From contig JAIXOS010000351.1 of NCBI GenBank assembly GCA_027486695.1, positions 1 through 42,112 of the forward strand: a stretch of DNA of 42,112 nt, read 5' to 3'. Origin of the DNA: Chitinophagaceae bacterium (lineage in GTDB: Bacteria; Bacteroidota; Bacteroidia; Chitinophagales; Chitinophagaceae). A model generated the notes under the pieces. It worked only from the letters and a program-made list of their open reading frames with translations. It was not told where the DNA came from and made no database searches. The translations under genes and the position numbers were made by a program. Of the stretch, positions 17,429 to 24,980 are shown one piece after another (within the stretch, counting starts at the first letter, position 1; the number at the start of each line of letters is the position of its first letter).

Positions 17429-18838
17429 CTACAACTTCGGAAATAATTTTATAAAATGGGCTTCAATCAATTGATCCAACAAAAGCCGTTTATAAGCAAC
17501 ACTTCCTCGCACATCGCCAATAGGAGCAATTTCGGTTTGGGCTAGTGCACATACCTCATTGAGTAGTTGCCTGCTTGGTACTTTGCCTTCCATATACGCA
17601 CTAGTTTTGGGCAAAAATGCCGGCACAGGAGCCACCCCACCTGCCGATAATCCGGCTTTTGCAATAGTGCCATCGCTGTGTAAATGCAAGCAAATAGCTG
17701 TATTTACACTAGCAATATCAAGGTGTGTTCGTTTACAAACTTTCTCAAAATTTACTTTGGTTTGTGCATCGGGTAGTTGAAAAAAAATTCTTTCTACGTA
17801 TTCATCGGGTTGTTTATCTAACTGCTTATAGCCTTTATACAATTTTCGTAGGGGTAGCTGACGAGCTTGCGTATTACCCATAGAAGCAAATTGCAATTGT
17901 GCATCGAGTGCCAAAAACAAAATACTAAAATCGCCTATAGGCGATGCATTGATAAAATTACCGGCCAGGGTAGCCATATTCCTGATTGGCGTAGACGATA
18001 CTAATTTAATAACGGCCTGCCATTCTTCAAAATGGGCTTTAAAAATGGGAGACTCCGCTATATCGGTTACGGTAGTGCCACTCCCCAAAAAGCACAAATC
18101 GTTTACCTGTGCTATTTCGCTCAAATGGCTTTCGCGTTGGGCAAAATACAAATCGTTTCTTTCCGTCATGCTATCGTGCTTTTGCACATACAAATCGGTT
18201 CCTCCCCCCACAATGCTCATTGGTGACGCAGGGTTATTGGGCACAACCGACAATTCGGTTTGTAGCGCCATTAATTTATCGGGTATTCGTTTAAAATACT
18301 CAGGTAGTATTTGGTTATTAACGGCAAAATCTACTGCGCTTTCCTGTTGGCGAGTGGTCAACTTGTTGGCAATGGTACCAATAGCCCGCTCAATAGATTT
18401 GTATCCGGTACAACGACAAATATTGCCATTAACCGCATCAATGCCCTGTTCGTATGTAGGTTCCTCATTGGCCTGCAAGCAAAAACCTGCAAGCGACACC
18501 ATAAAGCCGGGCGTACAAAATCCGCATTGCGATGCCCCTTCGTTACTAAAGGCTTGCTGTATAAAGTTCAGCCCCTGTATATTGGTACCTTCAACAGTTA
18601 CAATATGTTTGCCTTGTGCATTACCAATGGGCATTAAACAAGAAGTGGCCGACCTATACACCACCTGTCCCTGCGTATTGAGGCTACCTACCAAAACAGT
18701 ACAAGCACCACAATCGCCTTCTCTACAGCCAATTTTGGTACCATGTAGGTGTTGATGATACCGCACAAAATCTAGCAATAACGTACCGGCGGGTAGTAAC
18801 GTACTTACGATATTGTTGTTCAATAAAAACTTTATCAC
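17429..18838 (-). CDS. xdhA: Xanthine dehydrogenase small subunit (two [2Fe-2S] clusters plus FAD)
   Basis: About 469 residues carry electrons from the molybdenum centre to NAD. The N-terminal ferredoxin domain has GCREGDCGACTV (with a fourth Cys in SCLMP). The helical second cluster domain has CGFCTPG and NICRCTGY. The FAD domain begins near residue 200 with SIVGGGTDLYV. Iron-sulfur and FAD modules in one chain is the R. capsulatus XdhA arrangement. No ATG is available: the frame begins at TTG (18844) or GTG (18838). I chose GTG because it gives the family-like start MIKFLLNN. TTTCTAAA lies ~20 bp upstream on the coding strand. It heads the xdhA-xdhB-xdhC unit. Confidence 0.95.
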   Translation of the reverse strand: MIKFLLNNNIVSTLLPAGTLLLDFVRYHQHLHGTKIGCREGDCGACTVLVGSLNTQGQVVYRSATSCLMPIGNAQGKHIVTVEGTNIQGLNFIQQAFSNEGASQCGFCTPGFMVSLAGFCLQANEEPTYEQGIDAVNGNICRCTGYKSIERAIGTIANKLTTRQQESAVDFAVNNQILPEYFKRIPDKLMALQTELSVVPNNPASPMSIVGGGTDLYVQKHDSMTERNDLYFAQRESHLSEIAQVNDLCFLGSGTTVTDIAESPIFKAHFEEWQAVIKLVSSTPIRNMATLAGNFINASPIGDFSILFLALDAQLQFASMGNTQARQLPLRKLYKGYKQLDKQPDEYVERIFFQLPDAQTKVNFEKVCKRTHLDIASVNTAICLHLHSDGTIAKAGLSAGGVAPVPAFLPKTSAYMEGKVPSRQLLNEVCALAQTEIAPIGDVRGSVAYKRLLLDQLIEAHFIKLFPKL

Positions 18839-18857
18839 AGCCAACTAATTTTAAGCA

Positions 18858-18865
18858 TTTAGAAA
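18858..18865 (-). promoter_or_regulatory. TTTCTAAA element upstream of xdhA
   Basis: On the coding strand TTTCTAAA lies ~20 bp before the xdhA start. The same 8-mer forms one arm of the guaD palindrome and precedes mmsA. A half-site for a shared regulator is possible but unproven, as the word is AT-rich. Confidence 0.3.
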
Positions 18866-18910
18866 TGTGGTTGTAGTAATGATACCAGCACAATAGCCCT
18901 GTGGCATCTT

Positions 18911-18952
18911 CGTTGCGTCGCAATCCTTTCATCTTCCTGTTCGCTTGGCAAC
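18911..18952 (+). repeat. Short dispersed repeat, family 2, copy 1
   Basis: CGTTGCGTCGCAATCC through CCTGTTCGCTTGGCAAC resembles the segment at 36661-36702 in order and spacing (GTTG-GTC-C, then CC-TT, then TTC-TGTTCG, then GCA-C). GTTGC and GGCAAC at the ends could form a stem. Both copies lie between genes of the nucleobase cluster. The two are substantially diverged. Confidence 0.4.
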
Positions 18953-18974
18953 ATTTTAGCCCAATACATTAGTT

Positions 18975-19040
18975 ACCGTGTATGCATCATTAATACTATA
19001 GGCTTACACGGTTTTTGGTAGGTAGGTTGCCCAAAACCGT
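18975..19040 (-). promoter_or_regulatory. Two mutually exclusive hairpins between the DUF6986 gene and xdhA
   Basis: On the minus-strand transcript a middle segment (19018-19005, CCAAAAACCGTGTA) can pair with the preceding segment (19040-19030, ACGGTTTTGGG) or with the following one (18982-18975, TACACGGT), but not both, because the pairings share 19008-19012. It lies between the stop of the DUF6986 gene and xdhA. This layout resembles an attenuator or a 3'-end hairpin with an alternative fold. No long T run follows. Confidence 0.4.
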
Positions 19041-19044
19041 TTCA

Positions 19045-20475
19045 TTATGCGCTACGCCTACCTTCTAATATTTTGTAAAAAGATCGGCTGCGTATTTCGT
19101 CAATGGTTAGTCCGGTAGCCAAGGCTTCATCTTCGGTTATTGCGCCACAATTCATGGCTTTTAAAAAGAAGTTGAGCAAGCCCTGACCCGTAGCAGCGTC
19201 GTCAAAAATGTCGCCCGTAAGGGTAGATATTGCGGCCCTGTCTACAAATGTTTTTAACCGAAATACGGCATCCTCGTAGCTGCTTAGGAAAAAATGGTAG
19301 GTAGCAGCATAGCGCATAGGCAATTGGGCAGGATTCAAATCCCAACCTTGATAAAATCCATTAATGAGCGAATGGGTGGTATGGTTAAAGCCAATACGCC
19401 AAGCATTGTGTACCGATTCGCGATTTTCGTTTAATTGTTCAAACGTTAATTTGTCGCCACGATGTGGGCCAATTGGCATAACATTGGTAGCGCCATCGCT
19501 CAAGAAAATACCGGTACCGCCTAGTGCTACTTTGGTCATGTGGTGAGCAAAATCGCATACTTGGTGTGCCATTGTTTGGTATTTGGCTGTAATGCCACAA
19601 CTAGCGGTATAATCGTATGTACCAAAATGCGCCGCTATACAGCGTCCTTCGCTTGCCCTGATAATGCGCATCAGCGGGTTACGTCCTTCATCGTCCATAA
19701 CTATTTGGGTTGCTTCTACCATGGTTTCCATTTTCAAGGTTCCCTTTGGCAAATCAAATTGCTGTTCAATGATTTCGAATAAACGAATAAGGGTTATCAC
19801 CTGCTCAGGAATGGTTACTTTGGGCAGCATGACCACAAAGTTATTGGGCAATACGCCATTGGTAGCTGTTAGCAAAGTGGTTAAAAACAAATCGAGTGTT
19901 CGTACACCACGCTCTTTTAAATCTTCGGTAAAGGGTTTAATACGAATGCCAATAAAGGGAGAAATGGTGTTATTTTTCATGCCAAGTGCCAATTCCTGAG
20001 CAGCTTGAATAGCAGTGGCATCTTCTTCTTCGTTTGGACGATTGCCAAAGCCGTCTTCAAAATCTATTCTAAAATCTTCCACCGGCTCGGTAGTTAATTT
20101 GGCTACTATCTTTTGGTAAATAGAGTAGGGTAGCCAAGCGGCTTCGTGTTTGCGCTGTTCGGGCGTTAAGGTTGCCAATTTTTGTGACAAATAAGTAATG
20201 TCTTTCTCTAAAGTTGGCAAGTACTGATGGCCTTCTAATTTTAGCGCTTTGGCCAAAACCACAAAATTGGGGGCATAGGTTTGTAAATTTTTCAGTGCAA
20301 TACCGCCCATTTTTTGGGTAGTATCGCTTTTAAACAAATTGGCACCACCATACACGGTATGCACTGCCTGACGGTCTGGCTTATCGCCCGGGTATGTTTT
20401 TTGAAACCGTAAATTGGCTTCTTGTAAGCTACTAAGTAAGGCCTCTTTGGCCGACTCGGAAATAGATAATTTCAT
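19045..20475 (-). CDS. Citrate-lyase/aldolase-like TIM-barrel protein (DUF6986 type), role unknown
   Basis: The 476-residue protein belongs to the HpcH/HpaI aldolase, CitE and malate-synthase-like superfamily, as judged by FRIDFEDGFGNRPNEEED (135-152), VVMLPKV (214-220), TLKMETM (246-252) and AHFGTYDYTASCGITAKYQ (282-300). Glu250 and Asp288 are in the positions expected for the divalent metal ligands. I recognise it as the uncharacterised DUF6986 type, sometimes labelled aldolase. It is the third gene after the OHCU decarboxylase and HIUase genes, 22 bp behind the latter, so it is probably cotranscribed with urate-pathway genes. Members of this fold cleave or form C-C bonds on 2-oxoacids or acyl-CoA. 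A role on ureidoglycolate or glyoxylate is a context inference only. Confidence 0.75.
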   Translation of the reverse strand: MKLSISESAKEALLSSLQEANLRFQKTYPGDKPDRQAVHTVYGGANLFKSDTTQKMGGIALKNLQTYAPNFVVLAKALKLEGHQYLPTLEKDITYLSQKLATLTPEQRKHEAAWLPYSIYQKIVAKLTTEPVEDFRIDFEDGFGNRPNEEEDATAIQAAQELALGMKNNTISPFIGIRIKPFTEDLKERGVRTLDLFLTTLLTATNGVLPNNFVVMLPKVTIPEQVITLIRLFEIIEQQFDLPKGTLKMETMVEATQIVMDDEGRNPLMRIIRASEGRCIAAHFGTYDYTASCGITAKYQTMAHQVCDFAHHMTKVALGGTGIFLSDGATNVMPIGPHRGDKLTFEQLNENRESVHNAWRIGFNHTTHSLINGFYQGWDLNPAQLPMRYAATYHFFLSSYEDAVFRLKTFVDRAAISTLTGDIFDDAATGQGLLNFFLKAMNCGAITEDEALATGLTIDEIRSRSFYKILEGRRSA

Positions 20476-20497
20476 AAAATATTATTTTTTATTGCAA

Positions 20498-20836
20498 TTA
20501 AGAACCTCGATAGGTGCTGTATCCGAAAGGATTGAGCAACAAAGGCACATGGTAATGGCTATTACTTTGTATATTGAAAACAATTTCTACATAAGGATAA
20601 AAAGTCGCTATTCCCATTTGCTGAAAATAGGCTTCGGTTTTAAACAACAGTTTGTAATGACCCAAGGCCAATAAAAGATTGGAAGGTAGCAAATTGGGAA
20701 TGCGTCCGTCGGCATTGGTATGTCCTGCGGCTATTTCGTTCCAATCGGAACCGTGTTGTTGATACAATACTACGGCTACATTAGGGGCGGGTTTACCAAT
20801 AGTGGTATCTAAAATATGGGTAGTTAGTTGGCTCAT
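20498..20836 (-). CDS. pucM: 5-Hydroxyisourate hydrolase (transthyretin-like)
   Basis: From the ATG at 20836 the protein has 112 residues, the standard HIUase size. The diagnostic features are LTTHILDTTIGKPA with His7, ADGR with Arg45, HYHVPLLL with His96, and the C-terminal YRGS tetrapeptide. It hydrolyses 5-hydroxyisourate, the unstable product of urate oxidation, to OHCU. The start overlaps the stop of the OHCU decarboxylase gene as ATGA, indicating translational coupling. The open frame continues upstream but that part is the other gene read in another frame. Confidence 0.96.
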   Translation of the reverse strand: MSQLTTHILDTTIGKPAPNVAVVLYQQHGSDWNEIAAGHTNADGRIPNLLPSNLLLALGHYKLLFKTEAYFQQMGIATFYPYVEIVFNIQSNSHYHVPLLLNPFGYSTYRGS

Positions 20837-21336
20837 GATACTAGTTTTTGTAAGCGCAAACGCGTAATTTTTTGTTGTTCCTGCATGGCTATTTTTAGTT
20901 CGGTAGTAAGATCGTTGGGTAGTCGTTCTTGCAACAATTGCAGCATTTCGCCGGCCGATTTTCCTGTTGCACAAACGATAAAGATGAAACCAAACTTTTC
21001 TTCGTACAAAGTATTGCCCTTGGCTAATGCTTCAATAACTTGGGTAGTGGCTTCGGCTACTGCGCTTTGTTCCCCGGCAGCCCAATGTGCCGTGTTGGCA
21101 AACTTTTTTTGCAAGGAGGCCACATCGCCAATTTTGGGATGATGGGTAAATGCTTCGAGCCAATCGGCAGGGGCTGTTTGTTGCCATAAATTATCGGCCA
21201 ACTGCAACAACATTTCTACCGACGTAAATGGTGCATACTGCACCATTGCATTCACCCAAGCAGTGGCCCCGCAGCATTGGGTAAACGACTGCCTCAATTC
21301 CGAAACAGCTAATCCATTTAATTGTTCTAAAGTCAT
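20833..21336 (-). CDS. OHCU decarboxylase (2-oxo-4-hydroxy-4-carboxy-5-ureidoimidazoline decarboxylase)
   Basis: From the ATG at 21336 the protein has 167 residues, as usual for the family. It has the HHPKIGD motif (His66), AAGEQSAV (Glu89) and a C-terminal Arg-rich segment KITRLRLQ. These correspond to the catalytic His, Glu and Arg known from the zebrafish enzyme. It decarboxylates OHCU stereospecifically to (S)-allantoin. It is first in an apparent three-gene unit with HIUase (ATGA overlap) and the DUF6986 protein. The ~188-bp region upstream carries a dispersed repeat. The frame extends to 21438, but the ATG at MTLEQLN fits the family. Confidence 0.95.
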   Translation of the reverse strand: MTLEQLNGLAVSELRQSFTQCCGATAWVNAMVQYAPFTSVEMLLQLADNLWQQTAPADWLEAFTHHPKIGDVASLQKKFANTAHWAAGEQSAVAEATTQVIEALAKGNTLYEEKFGFIFIVCATGKSAGEMLQLLQERLPNDLTTELKIAMQEQQKITRLRLQKLVS

Positions 21337-21400
21337 AATGTATTGAAAATTGAAAAGCGTTATGTTATTGATGCAGCTACAAGTTAACCAAGCTGAAATT

Positions 21401-21520
21401 ATAGCCCCGATTGAAGCGGATACCCCACAGACGGCCACCTTGCAAAGGTGCCGGCGAGGAGTATGAGCGAAAAGCGGGACTGTAGTTGAAAAGACTGGTG
21501 AACGATGGGCTCCTAATCAT
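21401..21520 (+). repeat. Dispersed intergenic repeat, copy A
   Basis: This ~120-bp element lies between the ureidoglycine aminohydrolase and OHCU decarboxylase genes. In order it shares with 38911-39031: CCCGATTG, a GCG then GAATACCCC-like word (here GCGGATACCCC), GGCGAGGAGTA, GAAAAGCGGGAC, AGTTG and CTAATCA. An internal CACCTT/AAGGTG stem occupies the variable middle. The same type of GATTGAAGCGGATA...GCGGGA element is, to my recollection, widespread between genes in Bacteroidota. It may be a structured RNA end or a mobile short repeat. Confidence 0.75.
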
Positions 21521-21524
21521 GCTC

Positions 21525-22271
21525 CTACACCACAGTTGGGAATCGGTTAACGTTTTTATAGTATATATAAACAGCTGGTTCTTTGCCCATAGCGGTAAAC
21601 CATTGTTGGCAATAAGGAGCCATCCAAATGGAATCGCCTTTTTTAATTGGATACCATTGATGGTCGAGCATATACACGCCTTGTCCTTGTAAATACAGTA
21701 GCCCATGTTCCATGATGTGTGTTTCTACCATAGGCAAGTGGCCACCACTATCGTAGGTGAAAATATTCACTGCCATGTCGAAGCGCAAATCGTCGGGCAA
21801 CAATACTTGCAGTCGCAACGCCGGATCGCCCAAATATTCGGGAGCCGGCACAGTAGCTGCATCTCCAAACAATACAGGCGGATTTTCTACACCCGCTAGC
21901 GGTTCAAACACCTTGTGAAAAGTAAGTATTTGCGTTCCTTCCACTACATCGGTAAATGCATAGGTGTGCTCTACAGGCACATATACAAATTGCCCTTTAG
22001 TGAGCAATTGACTTGTTGTATTTACTACCGCAGTTGCCGCGCCCTCAATAATATAAAAAAATATTTGCGACTGTTTTGTAGTTCCAGAAAGGGTACAATT
22101 GGCTTGTGCAGTAATGATGGTTTGGCATAACCTTGCGCCCATTTGTTCGTTGATGATTACATTAACGGTACAATTATTCCAACCCGGAACTTTGCTATTG
22201 ATGTAACCATCCGGAGCAATAACGGCATGGTTGCTTTTTACGACACTACGGGTAAGTGCGGATATTTCCAT
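21525..22271 (-). CDS. allE: (S)-Ureidoglycine aminohydrolase, double cupin
   Basis: From the ATG at 22271 the protein has 248 residues and two cupin domains. The second holds the manganese site: ETHIMEHG supplies Glu183, His185 and His189, and Gln223 follows in YCQQWF. The spacing equals that of the plant enzyme (Glu, His, His, Gln). C-terminal WMAPYCQQWF and YIYYKNVNRFP are typical. It releases ammonia from (S)-ureidoglycine to give (S)-ureidoglycolate. It follows allC by 12 bp and allB, in pathway order, as one transcription unit. The frame extends two codons to a TTG, but the ATG giving MEISALTRS is preferred. Confidence 0.96.
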   Translation of the reverse strand: MEISALTRSVVKSNHAVIAPDGYINSKVPGWNNCTVNVIINEQMGARLCQTIITAQANCTLSGTTKQSQIFFYIIEGAATAVVNTTSQLLTKGQFVYVPVEHTYAFTDVVEGTQILTFHKVFEPLAGVENPPVLFGDAATVPAPEYLGDPALRLQVLLPDDLRFDMAVNIFTYDSGGHLPMVETHIMEHGLLYLQGQGVYMLDHQWYPIKKGDSIWMAPYCQQWFTAMGKEPAVYIYYKNVNRFPTVV

Positions 22272-22283
22272 AAACAATATGTT

Positions 22284-23534
22284 TTAAGTGTGCTGTTGAA
22301 TTAATAAATGTAAAAAATTGTCGGCCACTTGCAAAGCAGCCGCTATGTCGTTCTCGTTACAACTTTCGGCGGGGTGATGGCTGATGCCCTTATAACACCT
22401 TATAAAGAGCATGGCTATTGGTGCTACTTGCGATACAGGAACAGCATCGTGGCCGGCACCACTTACCAAAGACACATCCGGAAAACCCGCTTGCGCTATT
22501 GCTTGTTGCAGTAATTGGGTAAACGGGGCATGTGCCGCTACCGGAGCTGTATGCTGTACCAATTGCCAATTGCAAGCAATATTGCGCGATTGTGCAATAT
22601 GGGTACAAAGCTGCTGTAATTGTTGGTATGCATTGGCCAATAAATCCGGCTCATTACTTCGCAAGTCAATGCTAAAATGCACATTACCGGGAATCACGTT
22701 ACTAGCCGATTGGGGTATTTGTAATGTACCTACCGTAGCCACTAAATTGGGTTGTTGCAAAGCAAATTTTTCAATAGCCACAACCATTTCGGCAGCAGCA
22801 CAAAGGGCATCTTGCCGCATAGACATTGGTACGGTACCTGCATGTCCGGCAAAGCCGGTTAAATGTACCAAAATGCGTTTTTGTCCTGCAATATCGCTCA
22901 CCCAAGCTACGGGTAAATTCCTATTATCCAAAACGGGGCCTTGTTCTATGTGCATTTCAAAATAACCCAACCAATCATTGGCCGGAATTGCTTCGTTAGG
23001 CAAATCAGCTGCCGTGCCGCCAAAAACCGACATTGCTTGCTGTAAGGTAATACCATCGGCATCTTGCTTGGCAAGTAGTTGGGGGTTAAATGCACCCGTT
23101 ACTACTTGGCTCCCTAGAAAGGTGGTATGAAAACGAACGCCCTCTTCATCGGCAAAAGCAATAATTTCTATATGGAAAGGCAACAAAATGGTTGACTGCC
23201 CTATTTGTTTGGCTACATCTATGCCCATTAATAGACCTAAAGGCCCGTCATATTTTCCGGCATTGACTACCGTATCGATGTGCGAAGCCATAACCAATGT
23301 TTTTGCATGGGGATTAAGCGATACCAATCGGCCTCTTACGTTGCCAATTGCATCGATACGTGTTTGCAATCCGGCTTCTTGCATCCATTGAGCCACCAAA
23401 TGTGCACCCTCAACAAAAGCAGGCGATCCATAACGACGCGTTACGCAACCGGACTGTTCCGTTATAGCCGCCAATTGCTCTATTTGCTGCACAATGGCTT
23501 TTGCCCTAGTATATTGATGAGATTTTTCCGTCAT
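22284..23534 (-). CDS. allC: M20 family metallo-amidohydrolase, probable allantoate amidohydrolase
   Basis: The 416-residue dinuclear metal hydrolase shows ASHIDTVV (His85), GKYDGPLG (Asp96), FADEEG (Glu131), EMHIEQGP (His195) and a C-terminal His386 in ISHHP. FAGHAGTVPMSMRQDA belongs to the dimerisation domain. This is the AllC/HyuC subfamily that cleaves carbamoyl groups. Its start overlaps the allantoinase stop as ATGA and it precedes the ureidoglycine aminohydrolase gene. Position between those two steps makes allantoate to ureidoglycine, ammonia and CO2 the likely reaction. Ureidoglycolate amidohydrolases belong to the same family and cannot be excluded. Confidence 0.9.
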   Translation of the reverse strand: MTEKSHQYTRAKAIVQQIEQLAAITEQSGCVTRRYGSPAFVEGAHLVAQWMQEAGLQTRIDAIGNVRGRLVSLNPHAKTLVMASHIDTVVNAGKYDGPLGLLMGIDVAKQIGQSTILLPFHIEIIAFADEEGVRFHTTFLGSQVVTGAFNPQLLAKQDADGITLQQAMSVFGGTAADLPNEAIPANDWLGYFEMHIEQGPVLDNRNLPVAWVSDIAGQKRILVHLTGFAGHAGTVPMSMRQDALCAAAEMVVAIEKFALQQPNLVATVGTLQIPQSASNVIPGNVHFSIDLRSNEPDLLANAYQQLQQLCTHIAQSRNIACNWQLVQHTAPVAAHAPFTQLLQQAIAQAGFPDVSLVSGAGHDAVPVSQVAPIAMLFIRCYKGISHHPAESCNENDIAAALQVADNFLHLLIQQHT

Positions 23535-24865
23535 AGGGCGTGGGTAATTATGGTGCCTTGGTTTAGTAATTGGTGTTGTTGGTTATCAAAAACGAGTTGC
23601 CCATTGAGCCAGGTTTGTTTTACCACACCATATAAACGTTCCCCAATATAAGGCGATACTTTGTGTTTGTGGTATAAATGTTGTCCCTGCACTGTAAACG
23701 CCTCGTTGGCAGCGAGTACTGTAAAATCGGCATCCATACCTTCCACAATACGACCTTTTCGATGGGTTAAGCCTGCTAGCTGCGCAGGTTGCACACACAA
23801 CCAATTGACCAATTGACTCAACGTGTAACCTCGTTGTCGAGCAGCTGTCCACAAAATTGGCAACGCCAACTGAATAGATGCTATGCCCCCCCAAGCTTTT
23901 AATAAATTGCCGGAGGCTATTTCTTTTAAATCGGGGGTAGCCGGAGAATGGTCGGTAGCTACCAAATCAATAATACCTTGCTGCAATGCTGTCCAAAGTT
24001 GGTCGTTATTGCTTTTCTCTCTAATGGGTGGCGCACATTTGAATGGCGTTTGCCCGTCGGGTATGCTTTCGGCATTAAAGTACAAGTAGTGTTGAGCTGT
24101 TTCCACCGAAATAGGCAGCCCTTTTGCTTTTGCTTGTTGCAATGGTGCAATGCTATTGGCCGATGATAAATGCACCACATGCACCCGACATTGGTATTGT
24201 TCGCACAATCGAATCATCATGGCTATGGCGTTGTCTTCCCATTCTTTTGGCCTGCTAGCCAAATAATTTTGGTACGATGCAGGATGTCCTGTGGCTCTGA
24301 CGAGGTTATCGGTTAACTCGCAATGTACCAATAGCGGCAAGCCATATTTGGCAATAATGGGCATAGCCAAATGCAAGTCGGATTCAGTAACATTAGGAAA
24401 ATCATCTATGCCAGAATGGGTTAAGAAAGCCTTGAAACCCAAAACCCCTTTTTTAATCAAAGGCTCAATTTGCTGATGGTTGCCGGGCACCAATCCGCCC
24501 CAAAAACCAACATTGGTGTGTAATTTATAATTGGCAGCAGCTAATTTTTGCTCAAAAGCATCGGGCGTAGTTGTTACCGGTGCCGAATTTAAAGGCATGT
24601 CTACCAAAGTAGTAATGCCACCCGCAATAGCAGCCTTGGTAGCGGTATCAAAACCTTCCCAACTAGTACGGCCAGGCTCGTTAATGTGCACATGCGGGTC
24701 TATGACACCGGGCATAAGTACGCTATCACCTAATGCTACTATTGGATGATGCGTATTGGCAGGCAATTGTTTTGCCACCCAACTAATGCGGCCATTTTCT
24801 ATGGCTACATAGGCTTCTGATATGCCTTCCGGCAAAACGGTTTGATAAGAATGTAGTATTTTCAA
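23531..24865 (-). CDS. allB: Allantoinase
   Basis: The amidohydrolase-fold enzyme (444 residues from the chosen start) opens the ring of allantoin to allantoate. Metal-site residues are visible as IDPHVHINEPG (His58, His60), the carboxylated lysine in GVLGFKAFL (Lys145), LLVHCEL (His181), VVHLSS (His232) and LVATDHSPA. There is no ATG near the 5' end. The frame stays open to a TTG at 24916. I chose the TTG at 24865, which gives MKILHSYQ and leaves the shared 14-bp candidate operator (24885-24898) outside the gene. The gene is divergent from puuD and coupled to allC by an ATGA overlap. Confidence 0.94.
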   Translation of the reverse strand: MKILHSYQTVLPEGISEAYVAIENGRISWVAKQLPANTHHPIVALGDSVLMPGVIDPHVHINEPGRTSWEGFDTATKAAIAGGITTLVDMPLNSAPVTTTPDAFEQKLAAANYKLHTNVGFWGGLVPGNHQQIEPLIKKGVLGFKAFLTHSGIDDFPNVTESDLHLAMPIIAKYGLPLLVHCELTDNLVRATGHPASYQNYLASRPKEWEDNAIAMMIRLCEQYQCRVHVVHLSSANSIAPLQQAKAKGLPISVETAQHYLYFNAESIPDGQTPFKCAPPIREKSNNDQLWTALQQGIIDLVATDHSPATPDLKEIASGNLLKAWGGIASIQLALPILWTAARQRGYTLSQLVNWLCVQPAQLAGLTHRKGRIVEGMDADFTVLAANEAFTVQGQHLYHKHKVSPYIGERLYGVVKQTWLNGQLVFDNQQHQLLNQGTIITHAL

Positions 24866-24884
24866 CAACAACGATTTTTTACAA

Positions 24885-24898
24885 TTTTGAAAATAATT
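24885..24898. promoter_or_regulatory. Shared 14-bp candidate operator, allB/puuD
   Basis: TTTTGAAAATAATT occurs here and again at 26962-26975 in the lrp/mmsA region. The core ATTTTGAAAAT is a perfect odd palindrome at this copy. The word ends 82 bp before the puuD ATG; the other copy ends 80 bp before the mmsA ATG. The likely binder is the Lrp-type protein encoded nearby, which is an inference. Confidence 0.5.
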
Positions 24899-24980
24899 AC
24901 TAAAAATAACCAACAAAAAATTAAATTGCTCGTTTAGAAGGTAAAAAACTGCAAATTTTTCAGTAAAAAATGTTTTTTCT

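Noticed and set aside
18975-19040. Known purine or xanthine riboswitch before xdhA
   Set aside because: The hairpins show none of the conserved core sequences I know for those classes; only alternative pairing is visible.
20837-20974. N-terminal extension of HIUase
   Set aside because: It overlaps the OHCU decarboxylase coding region in another frame; the family start MSQLTTHIL coincides with the ATGA overlap.
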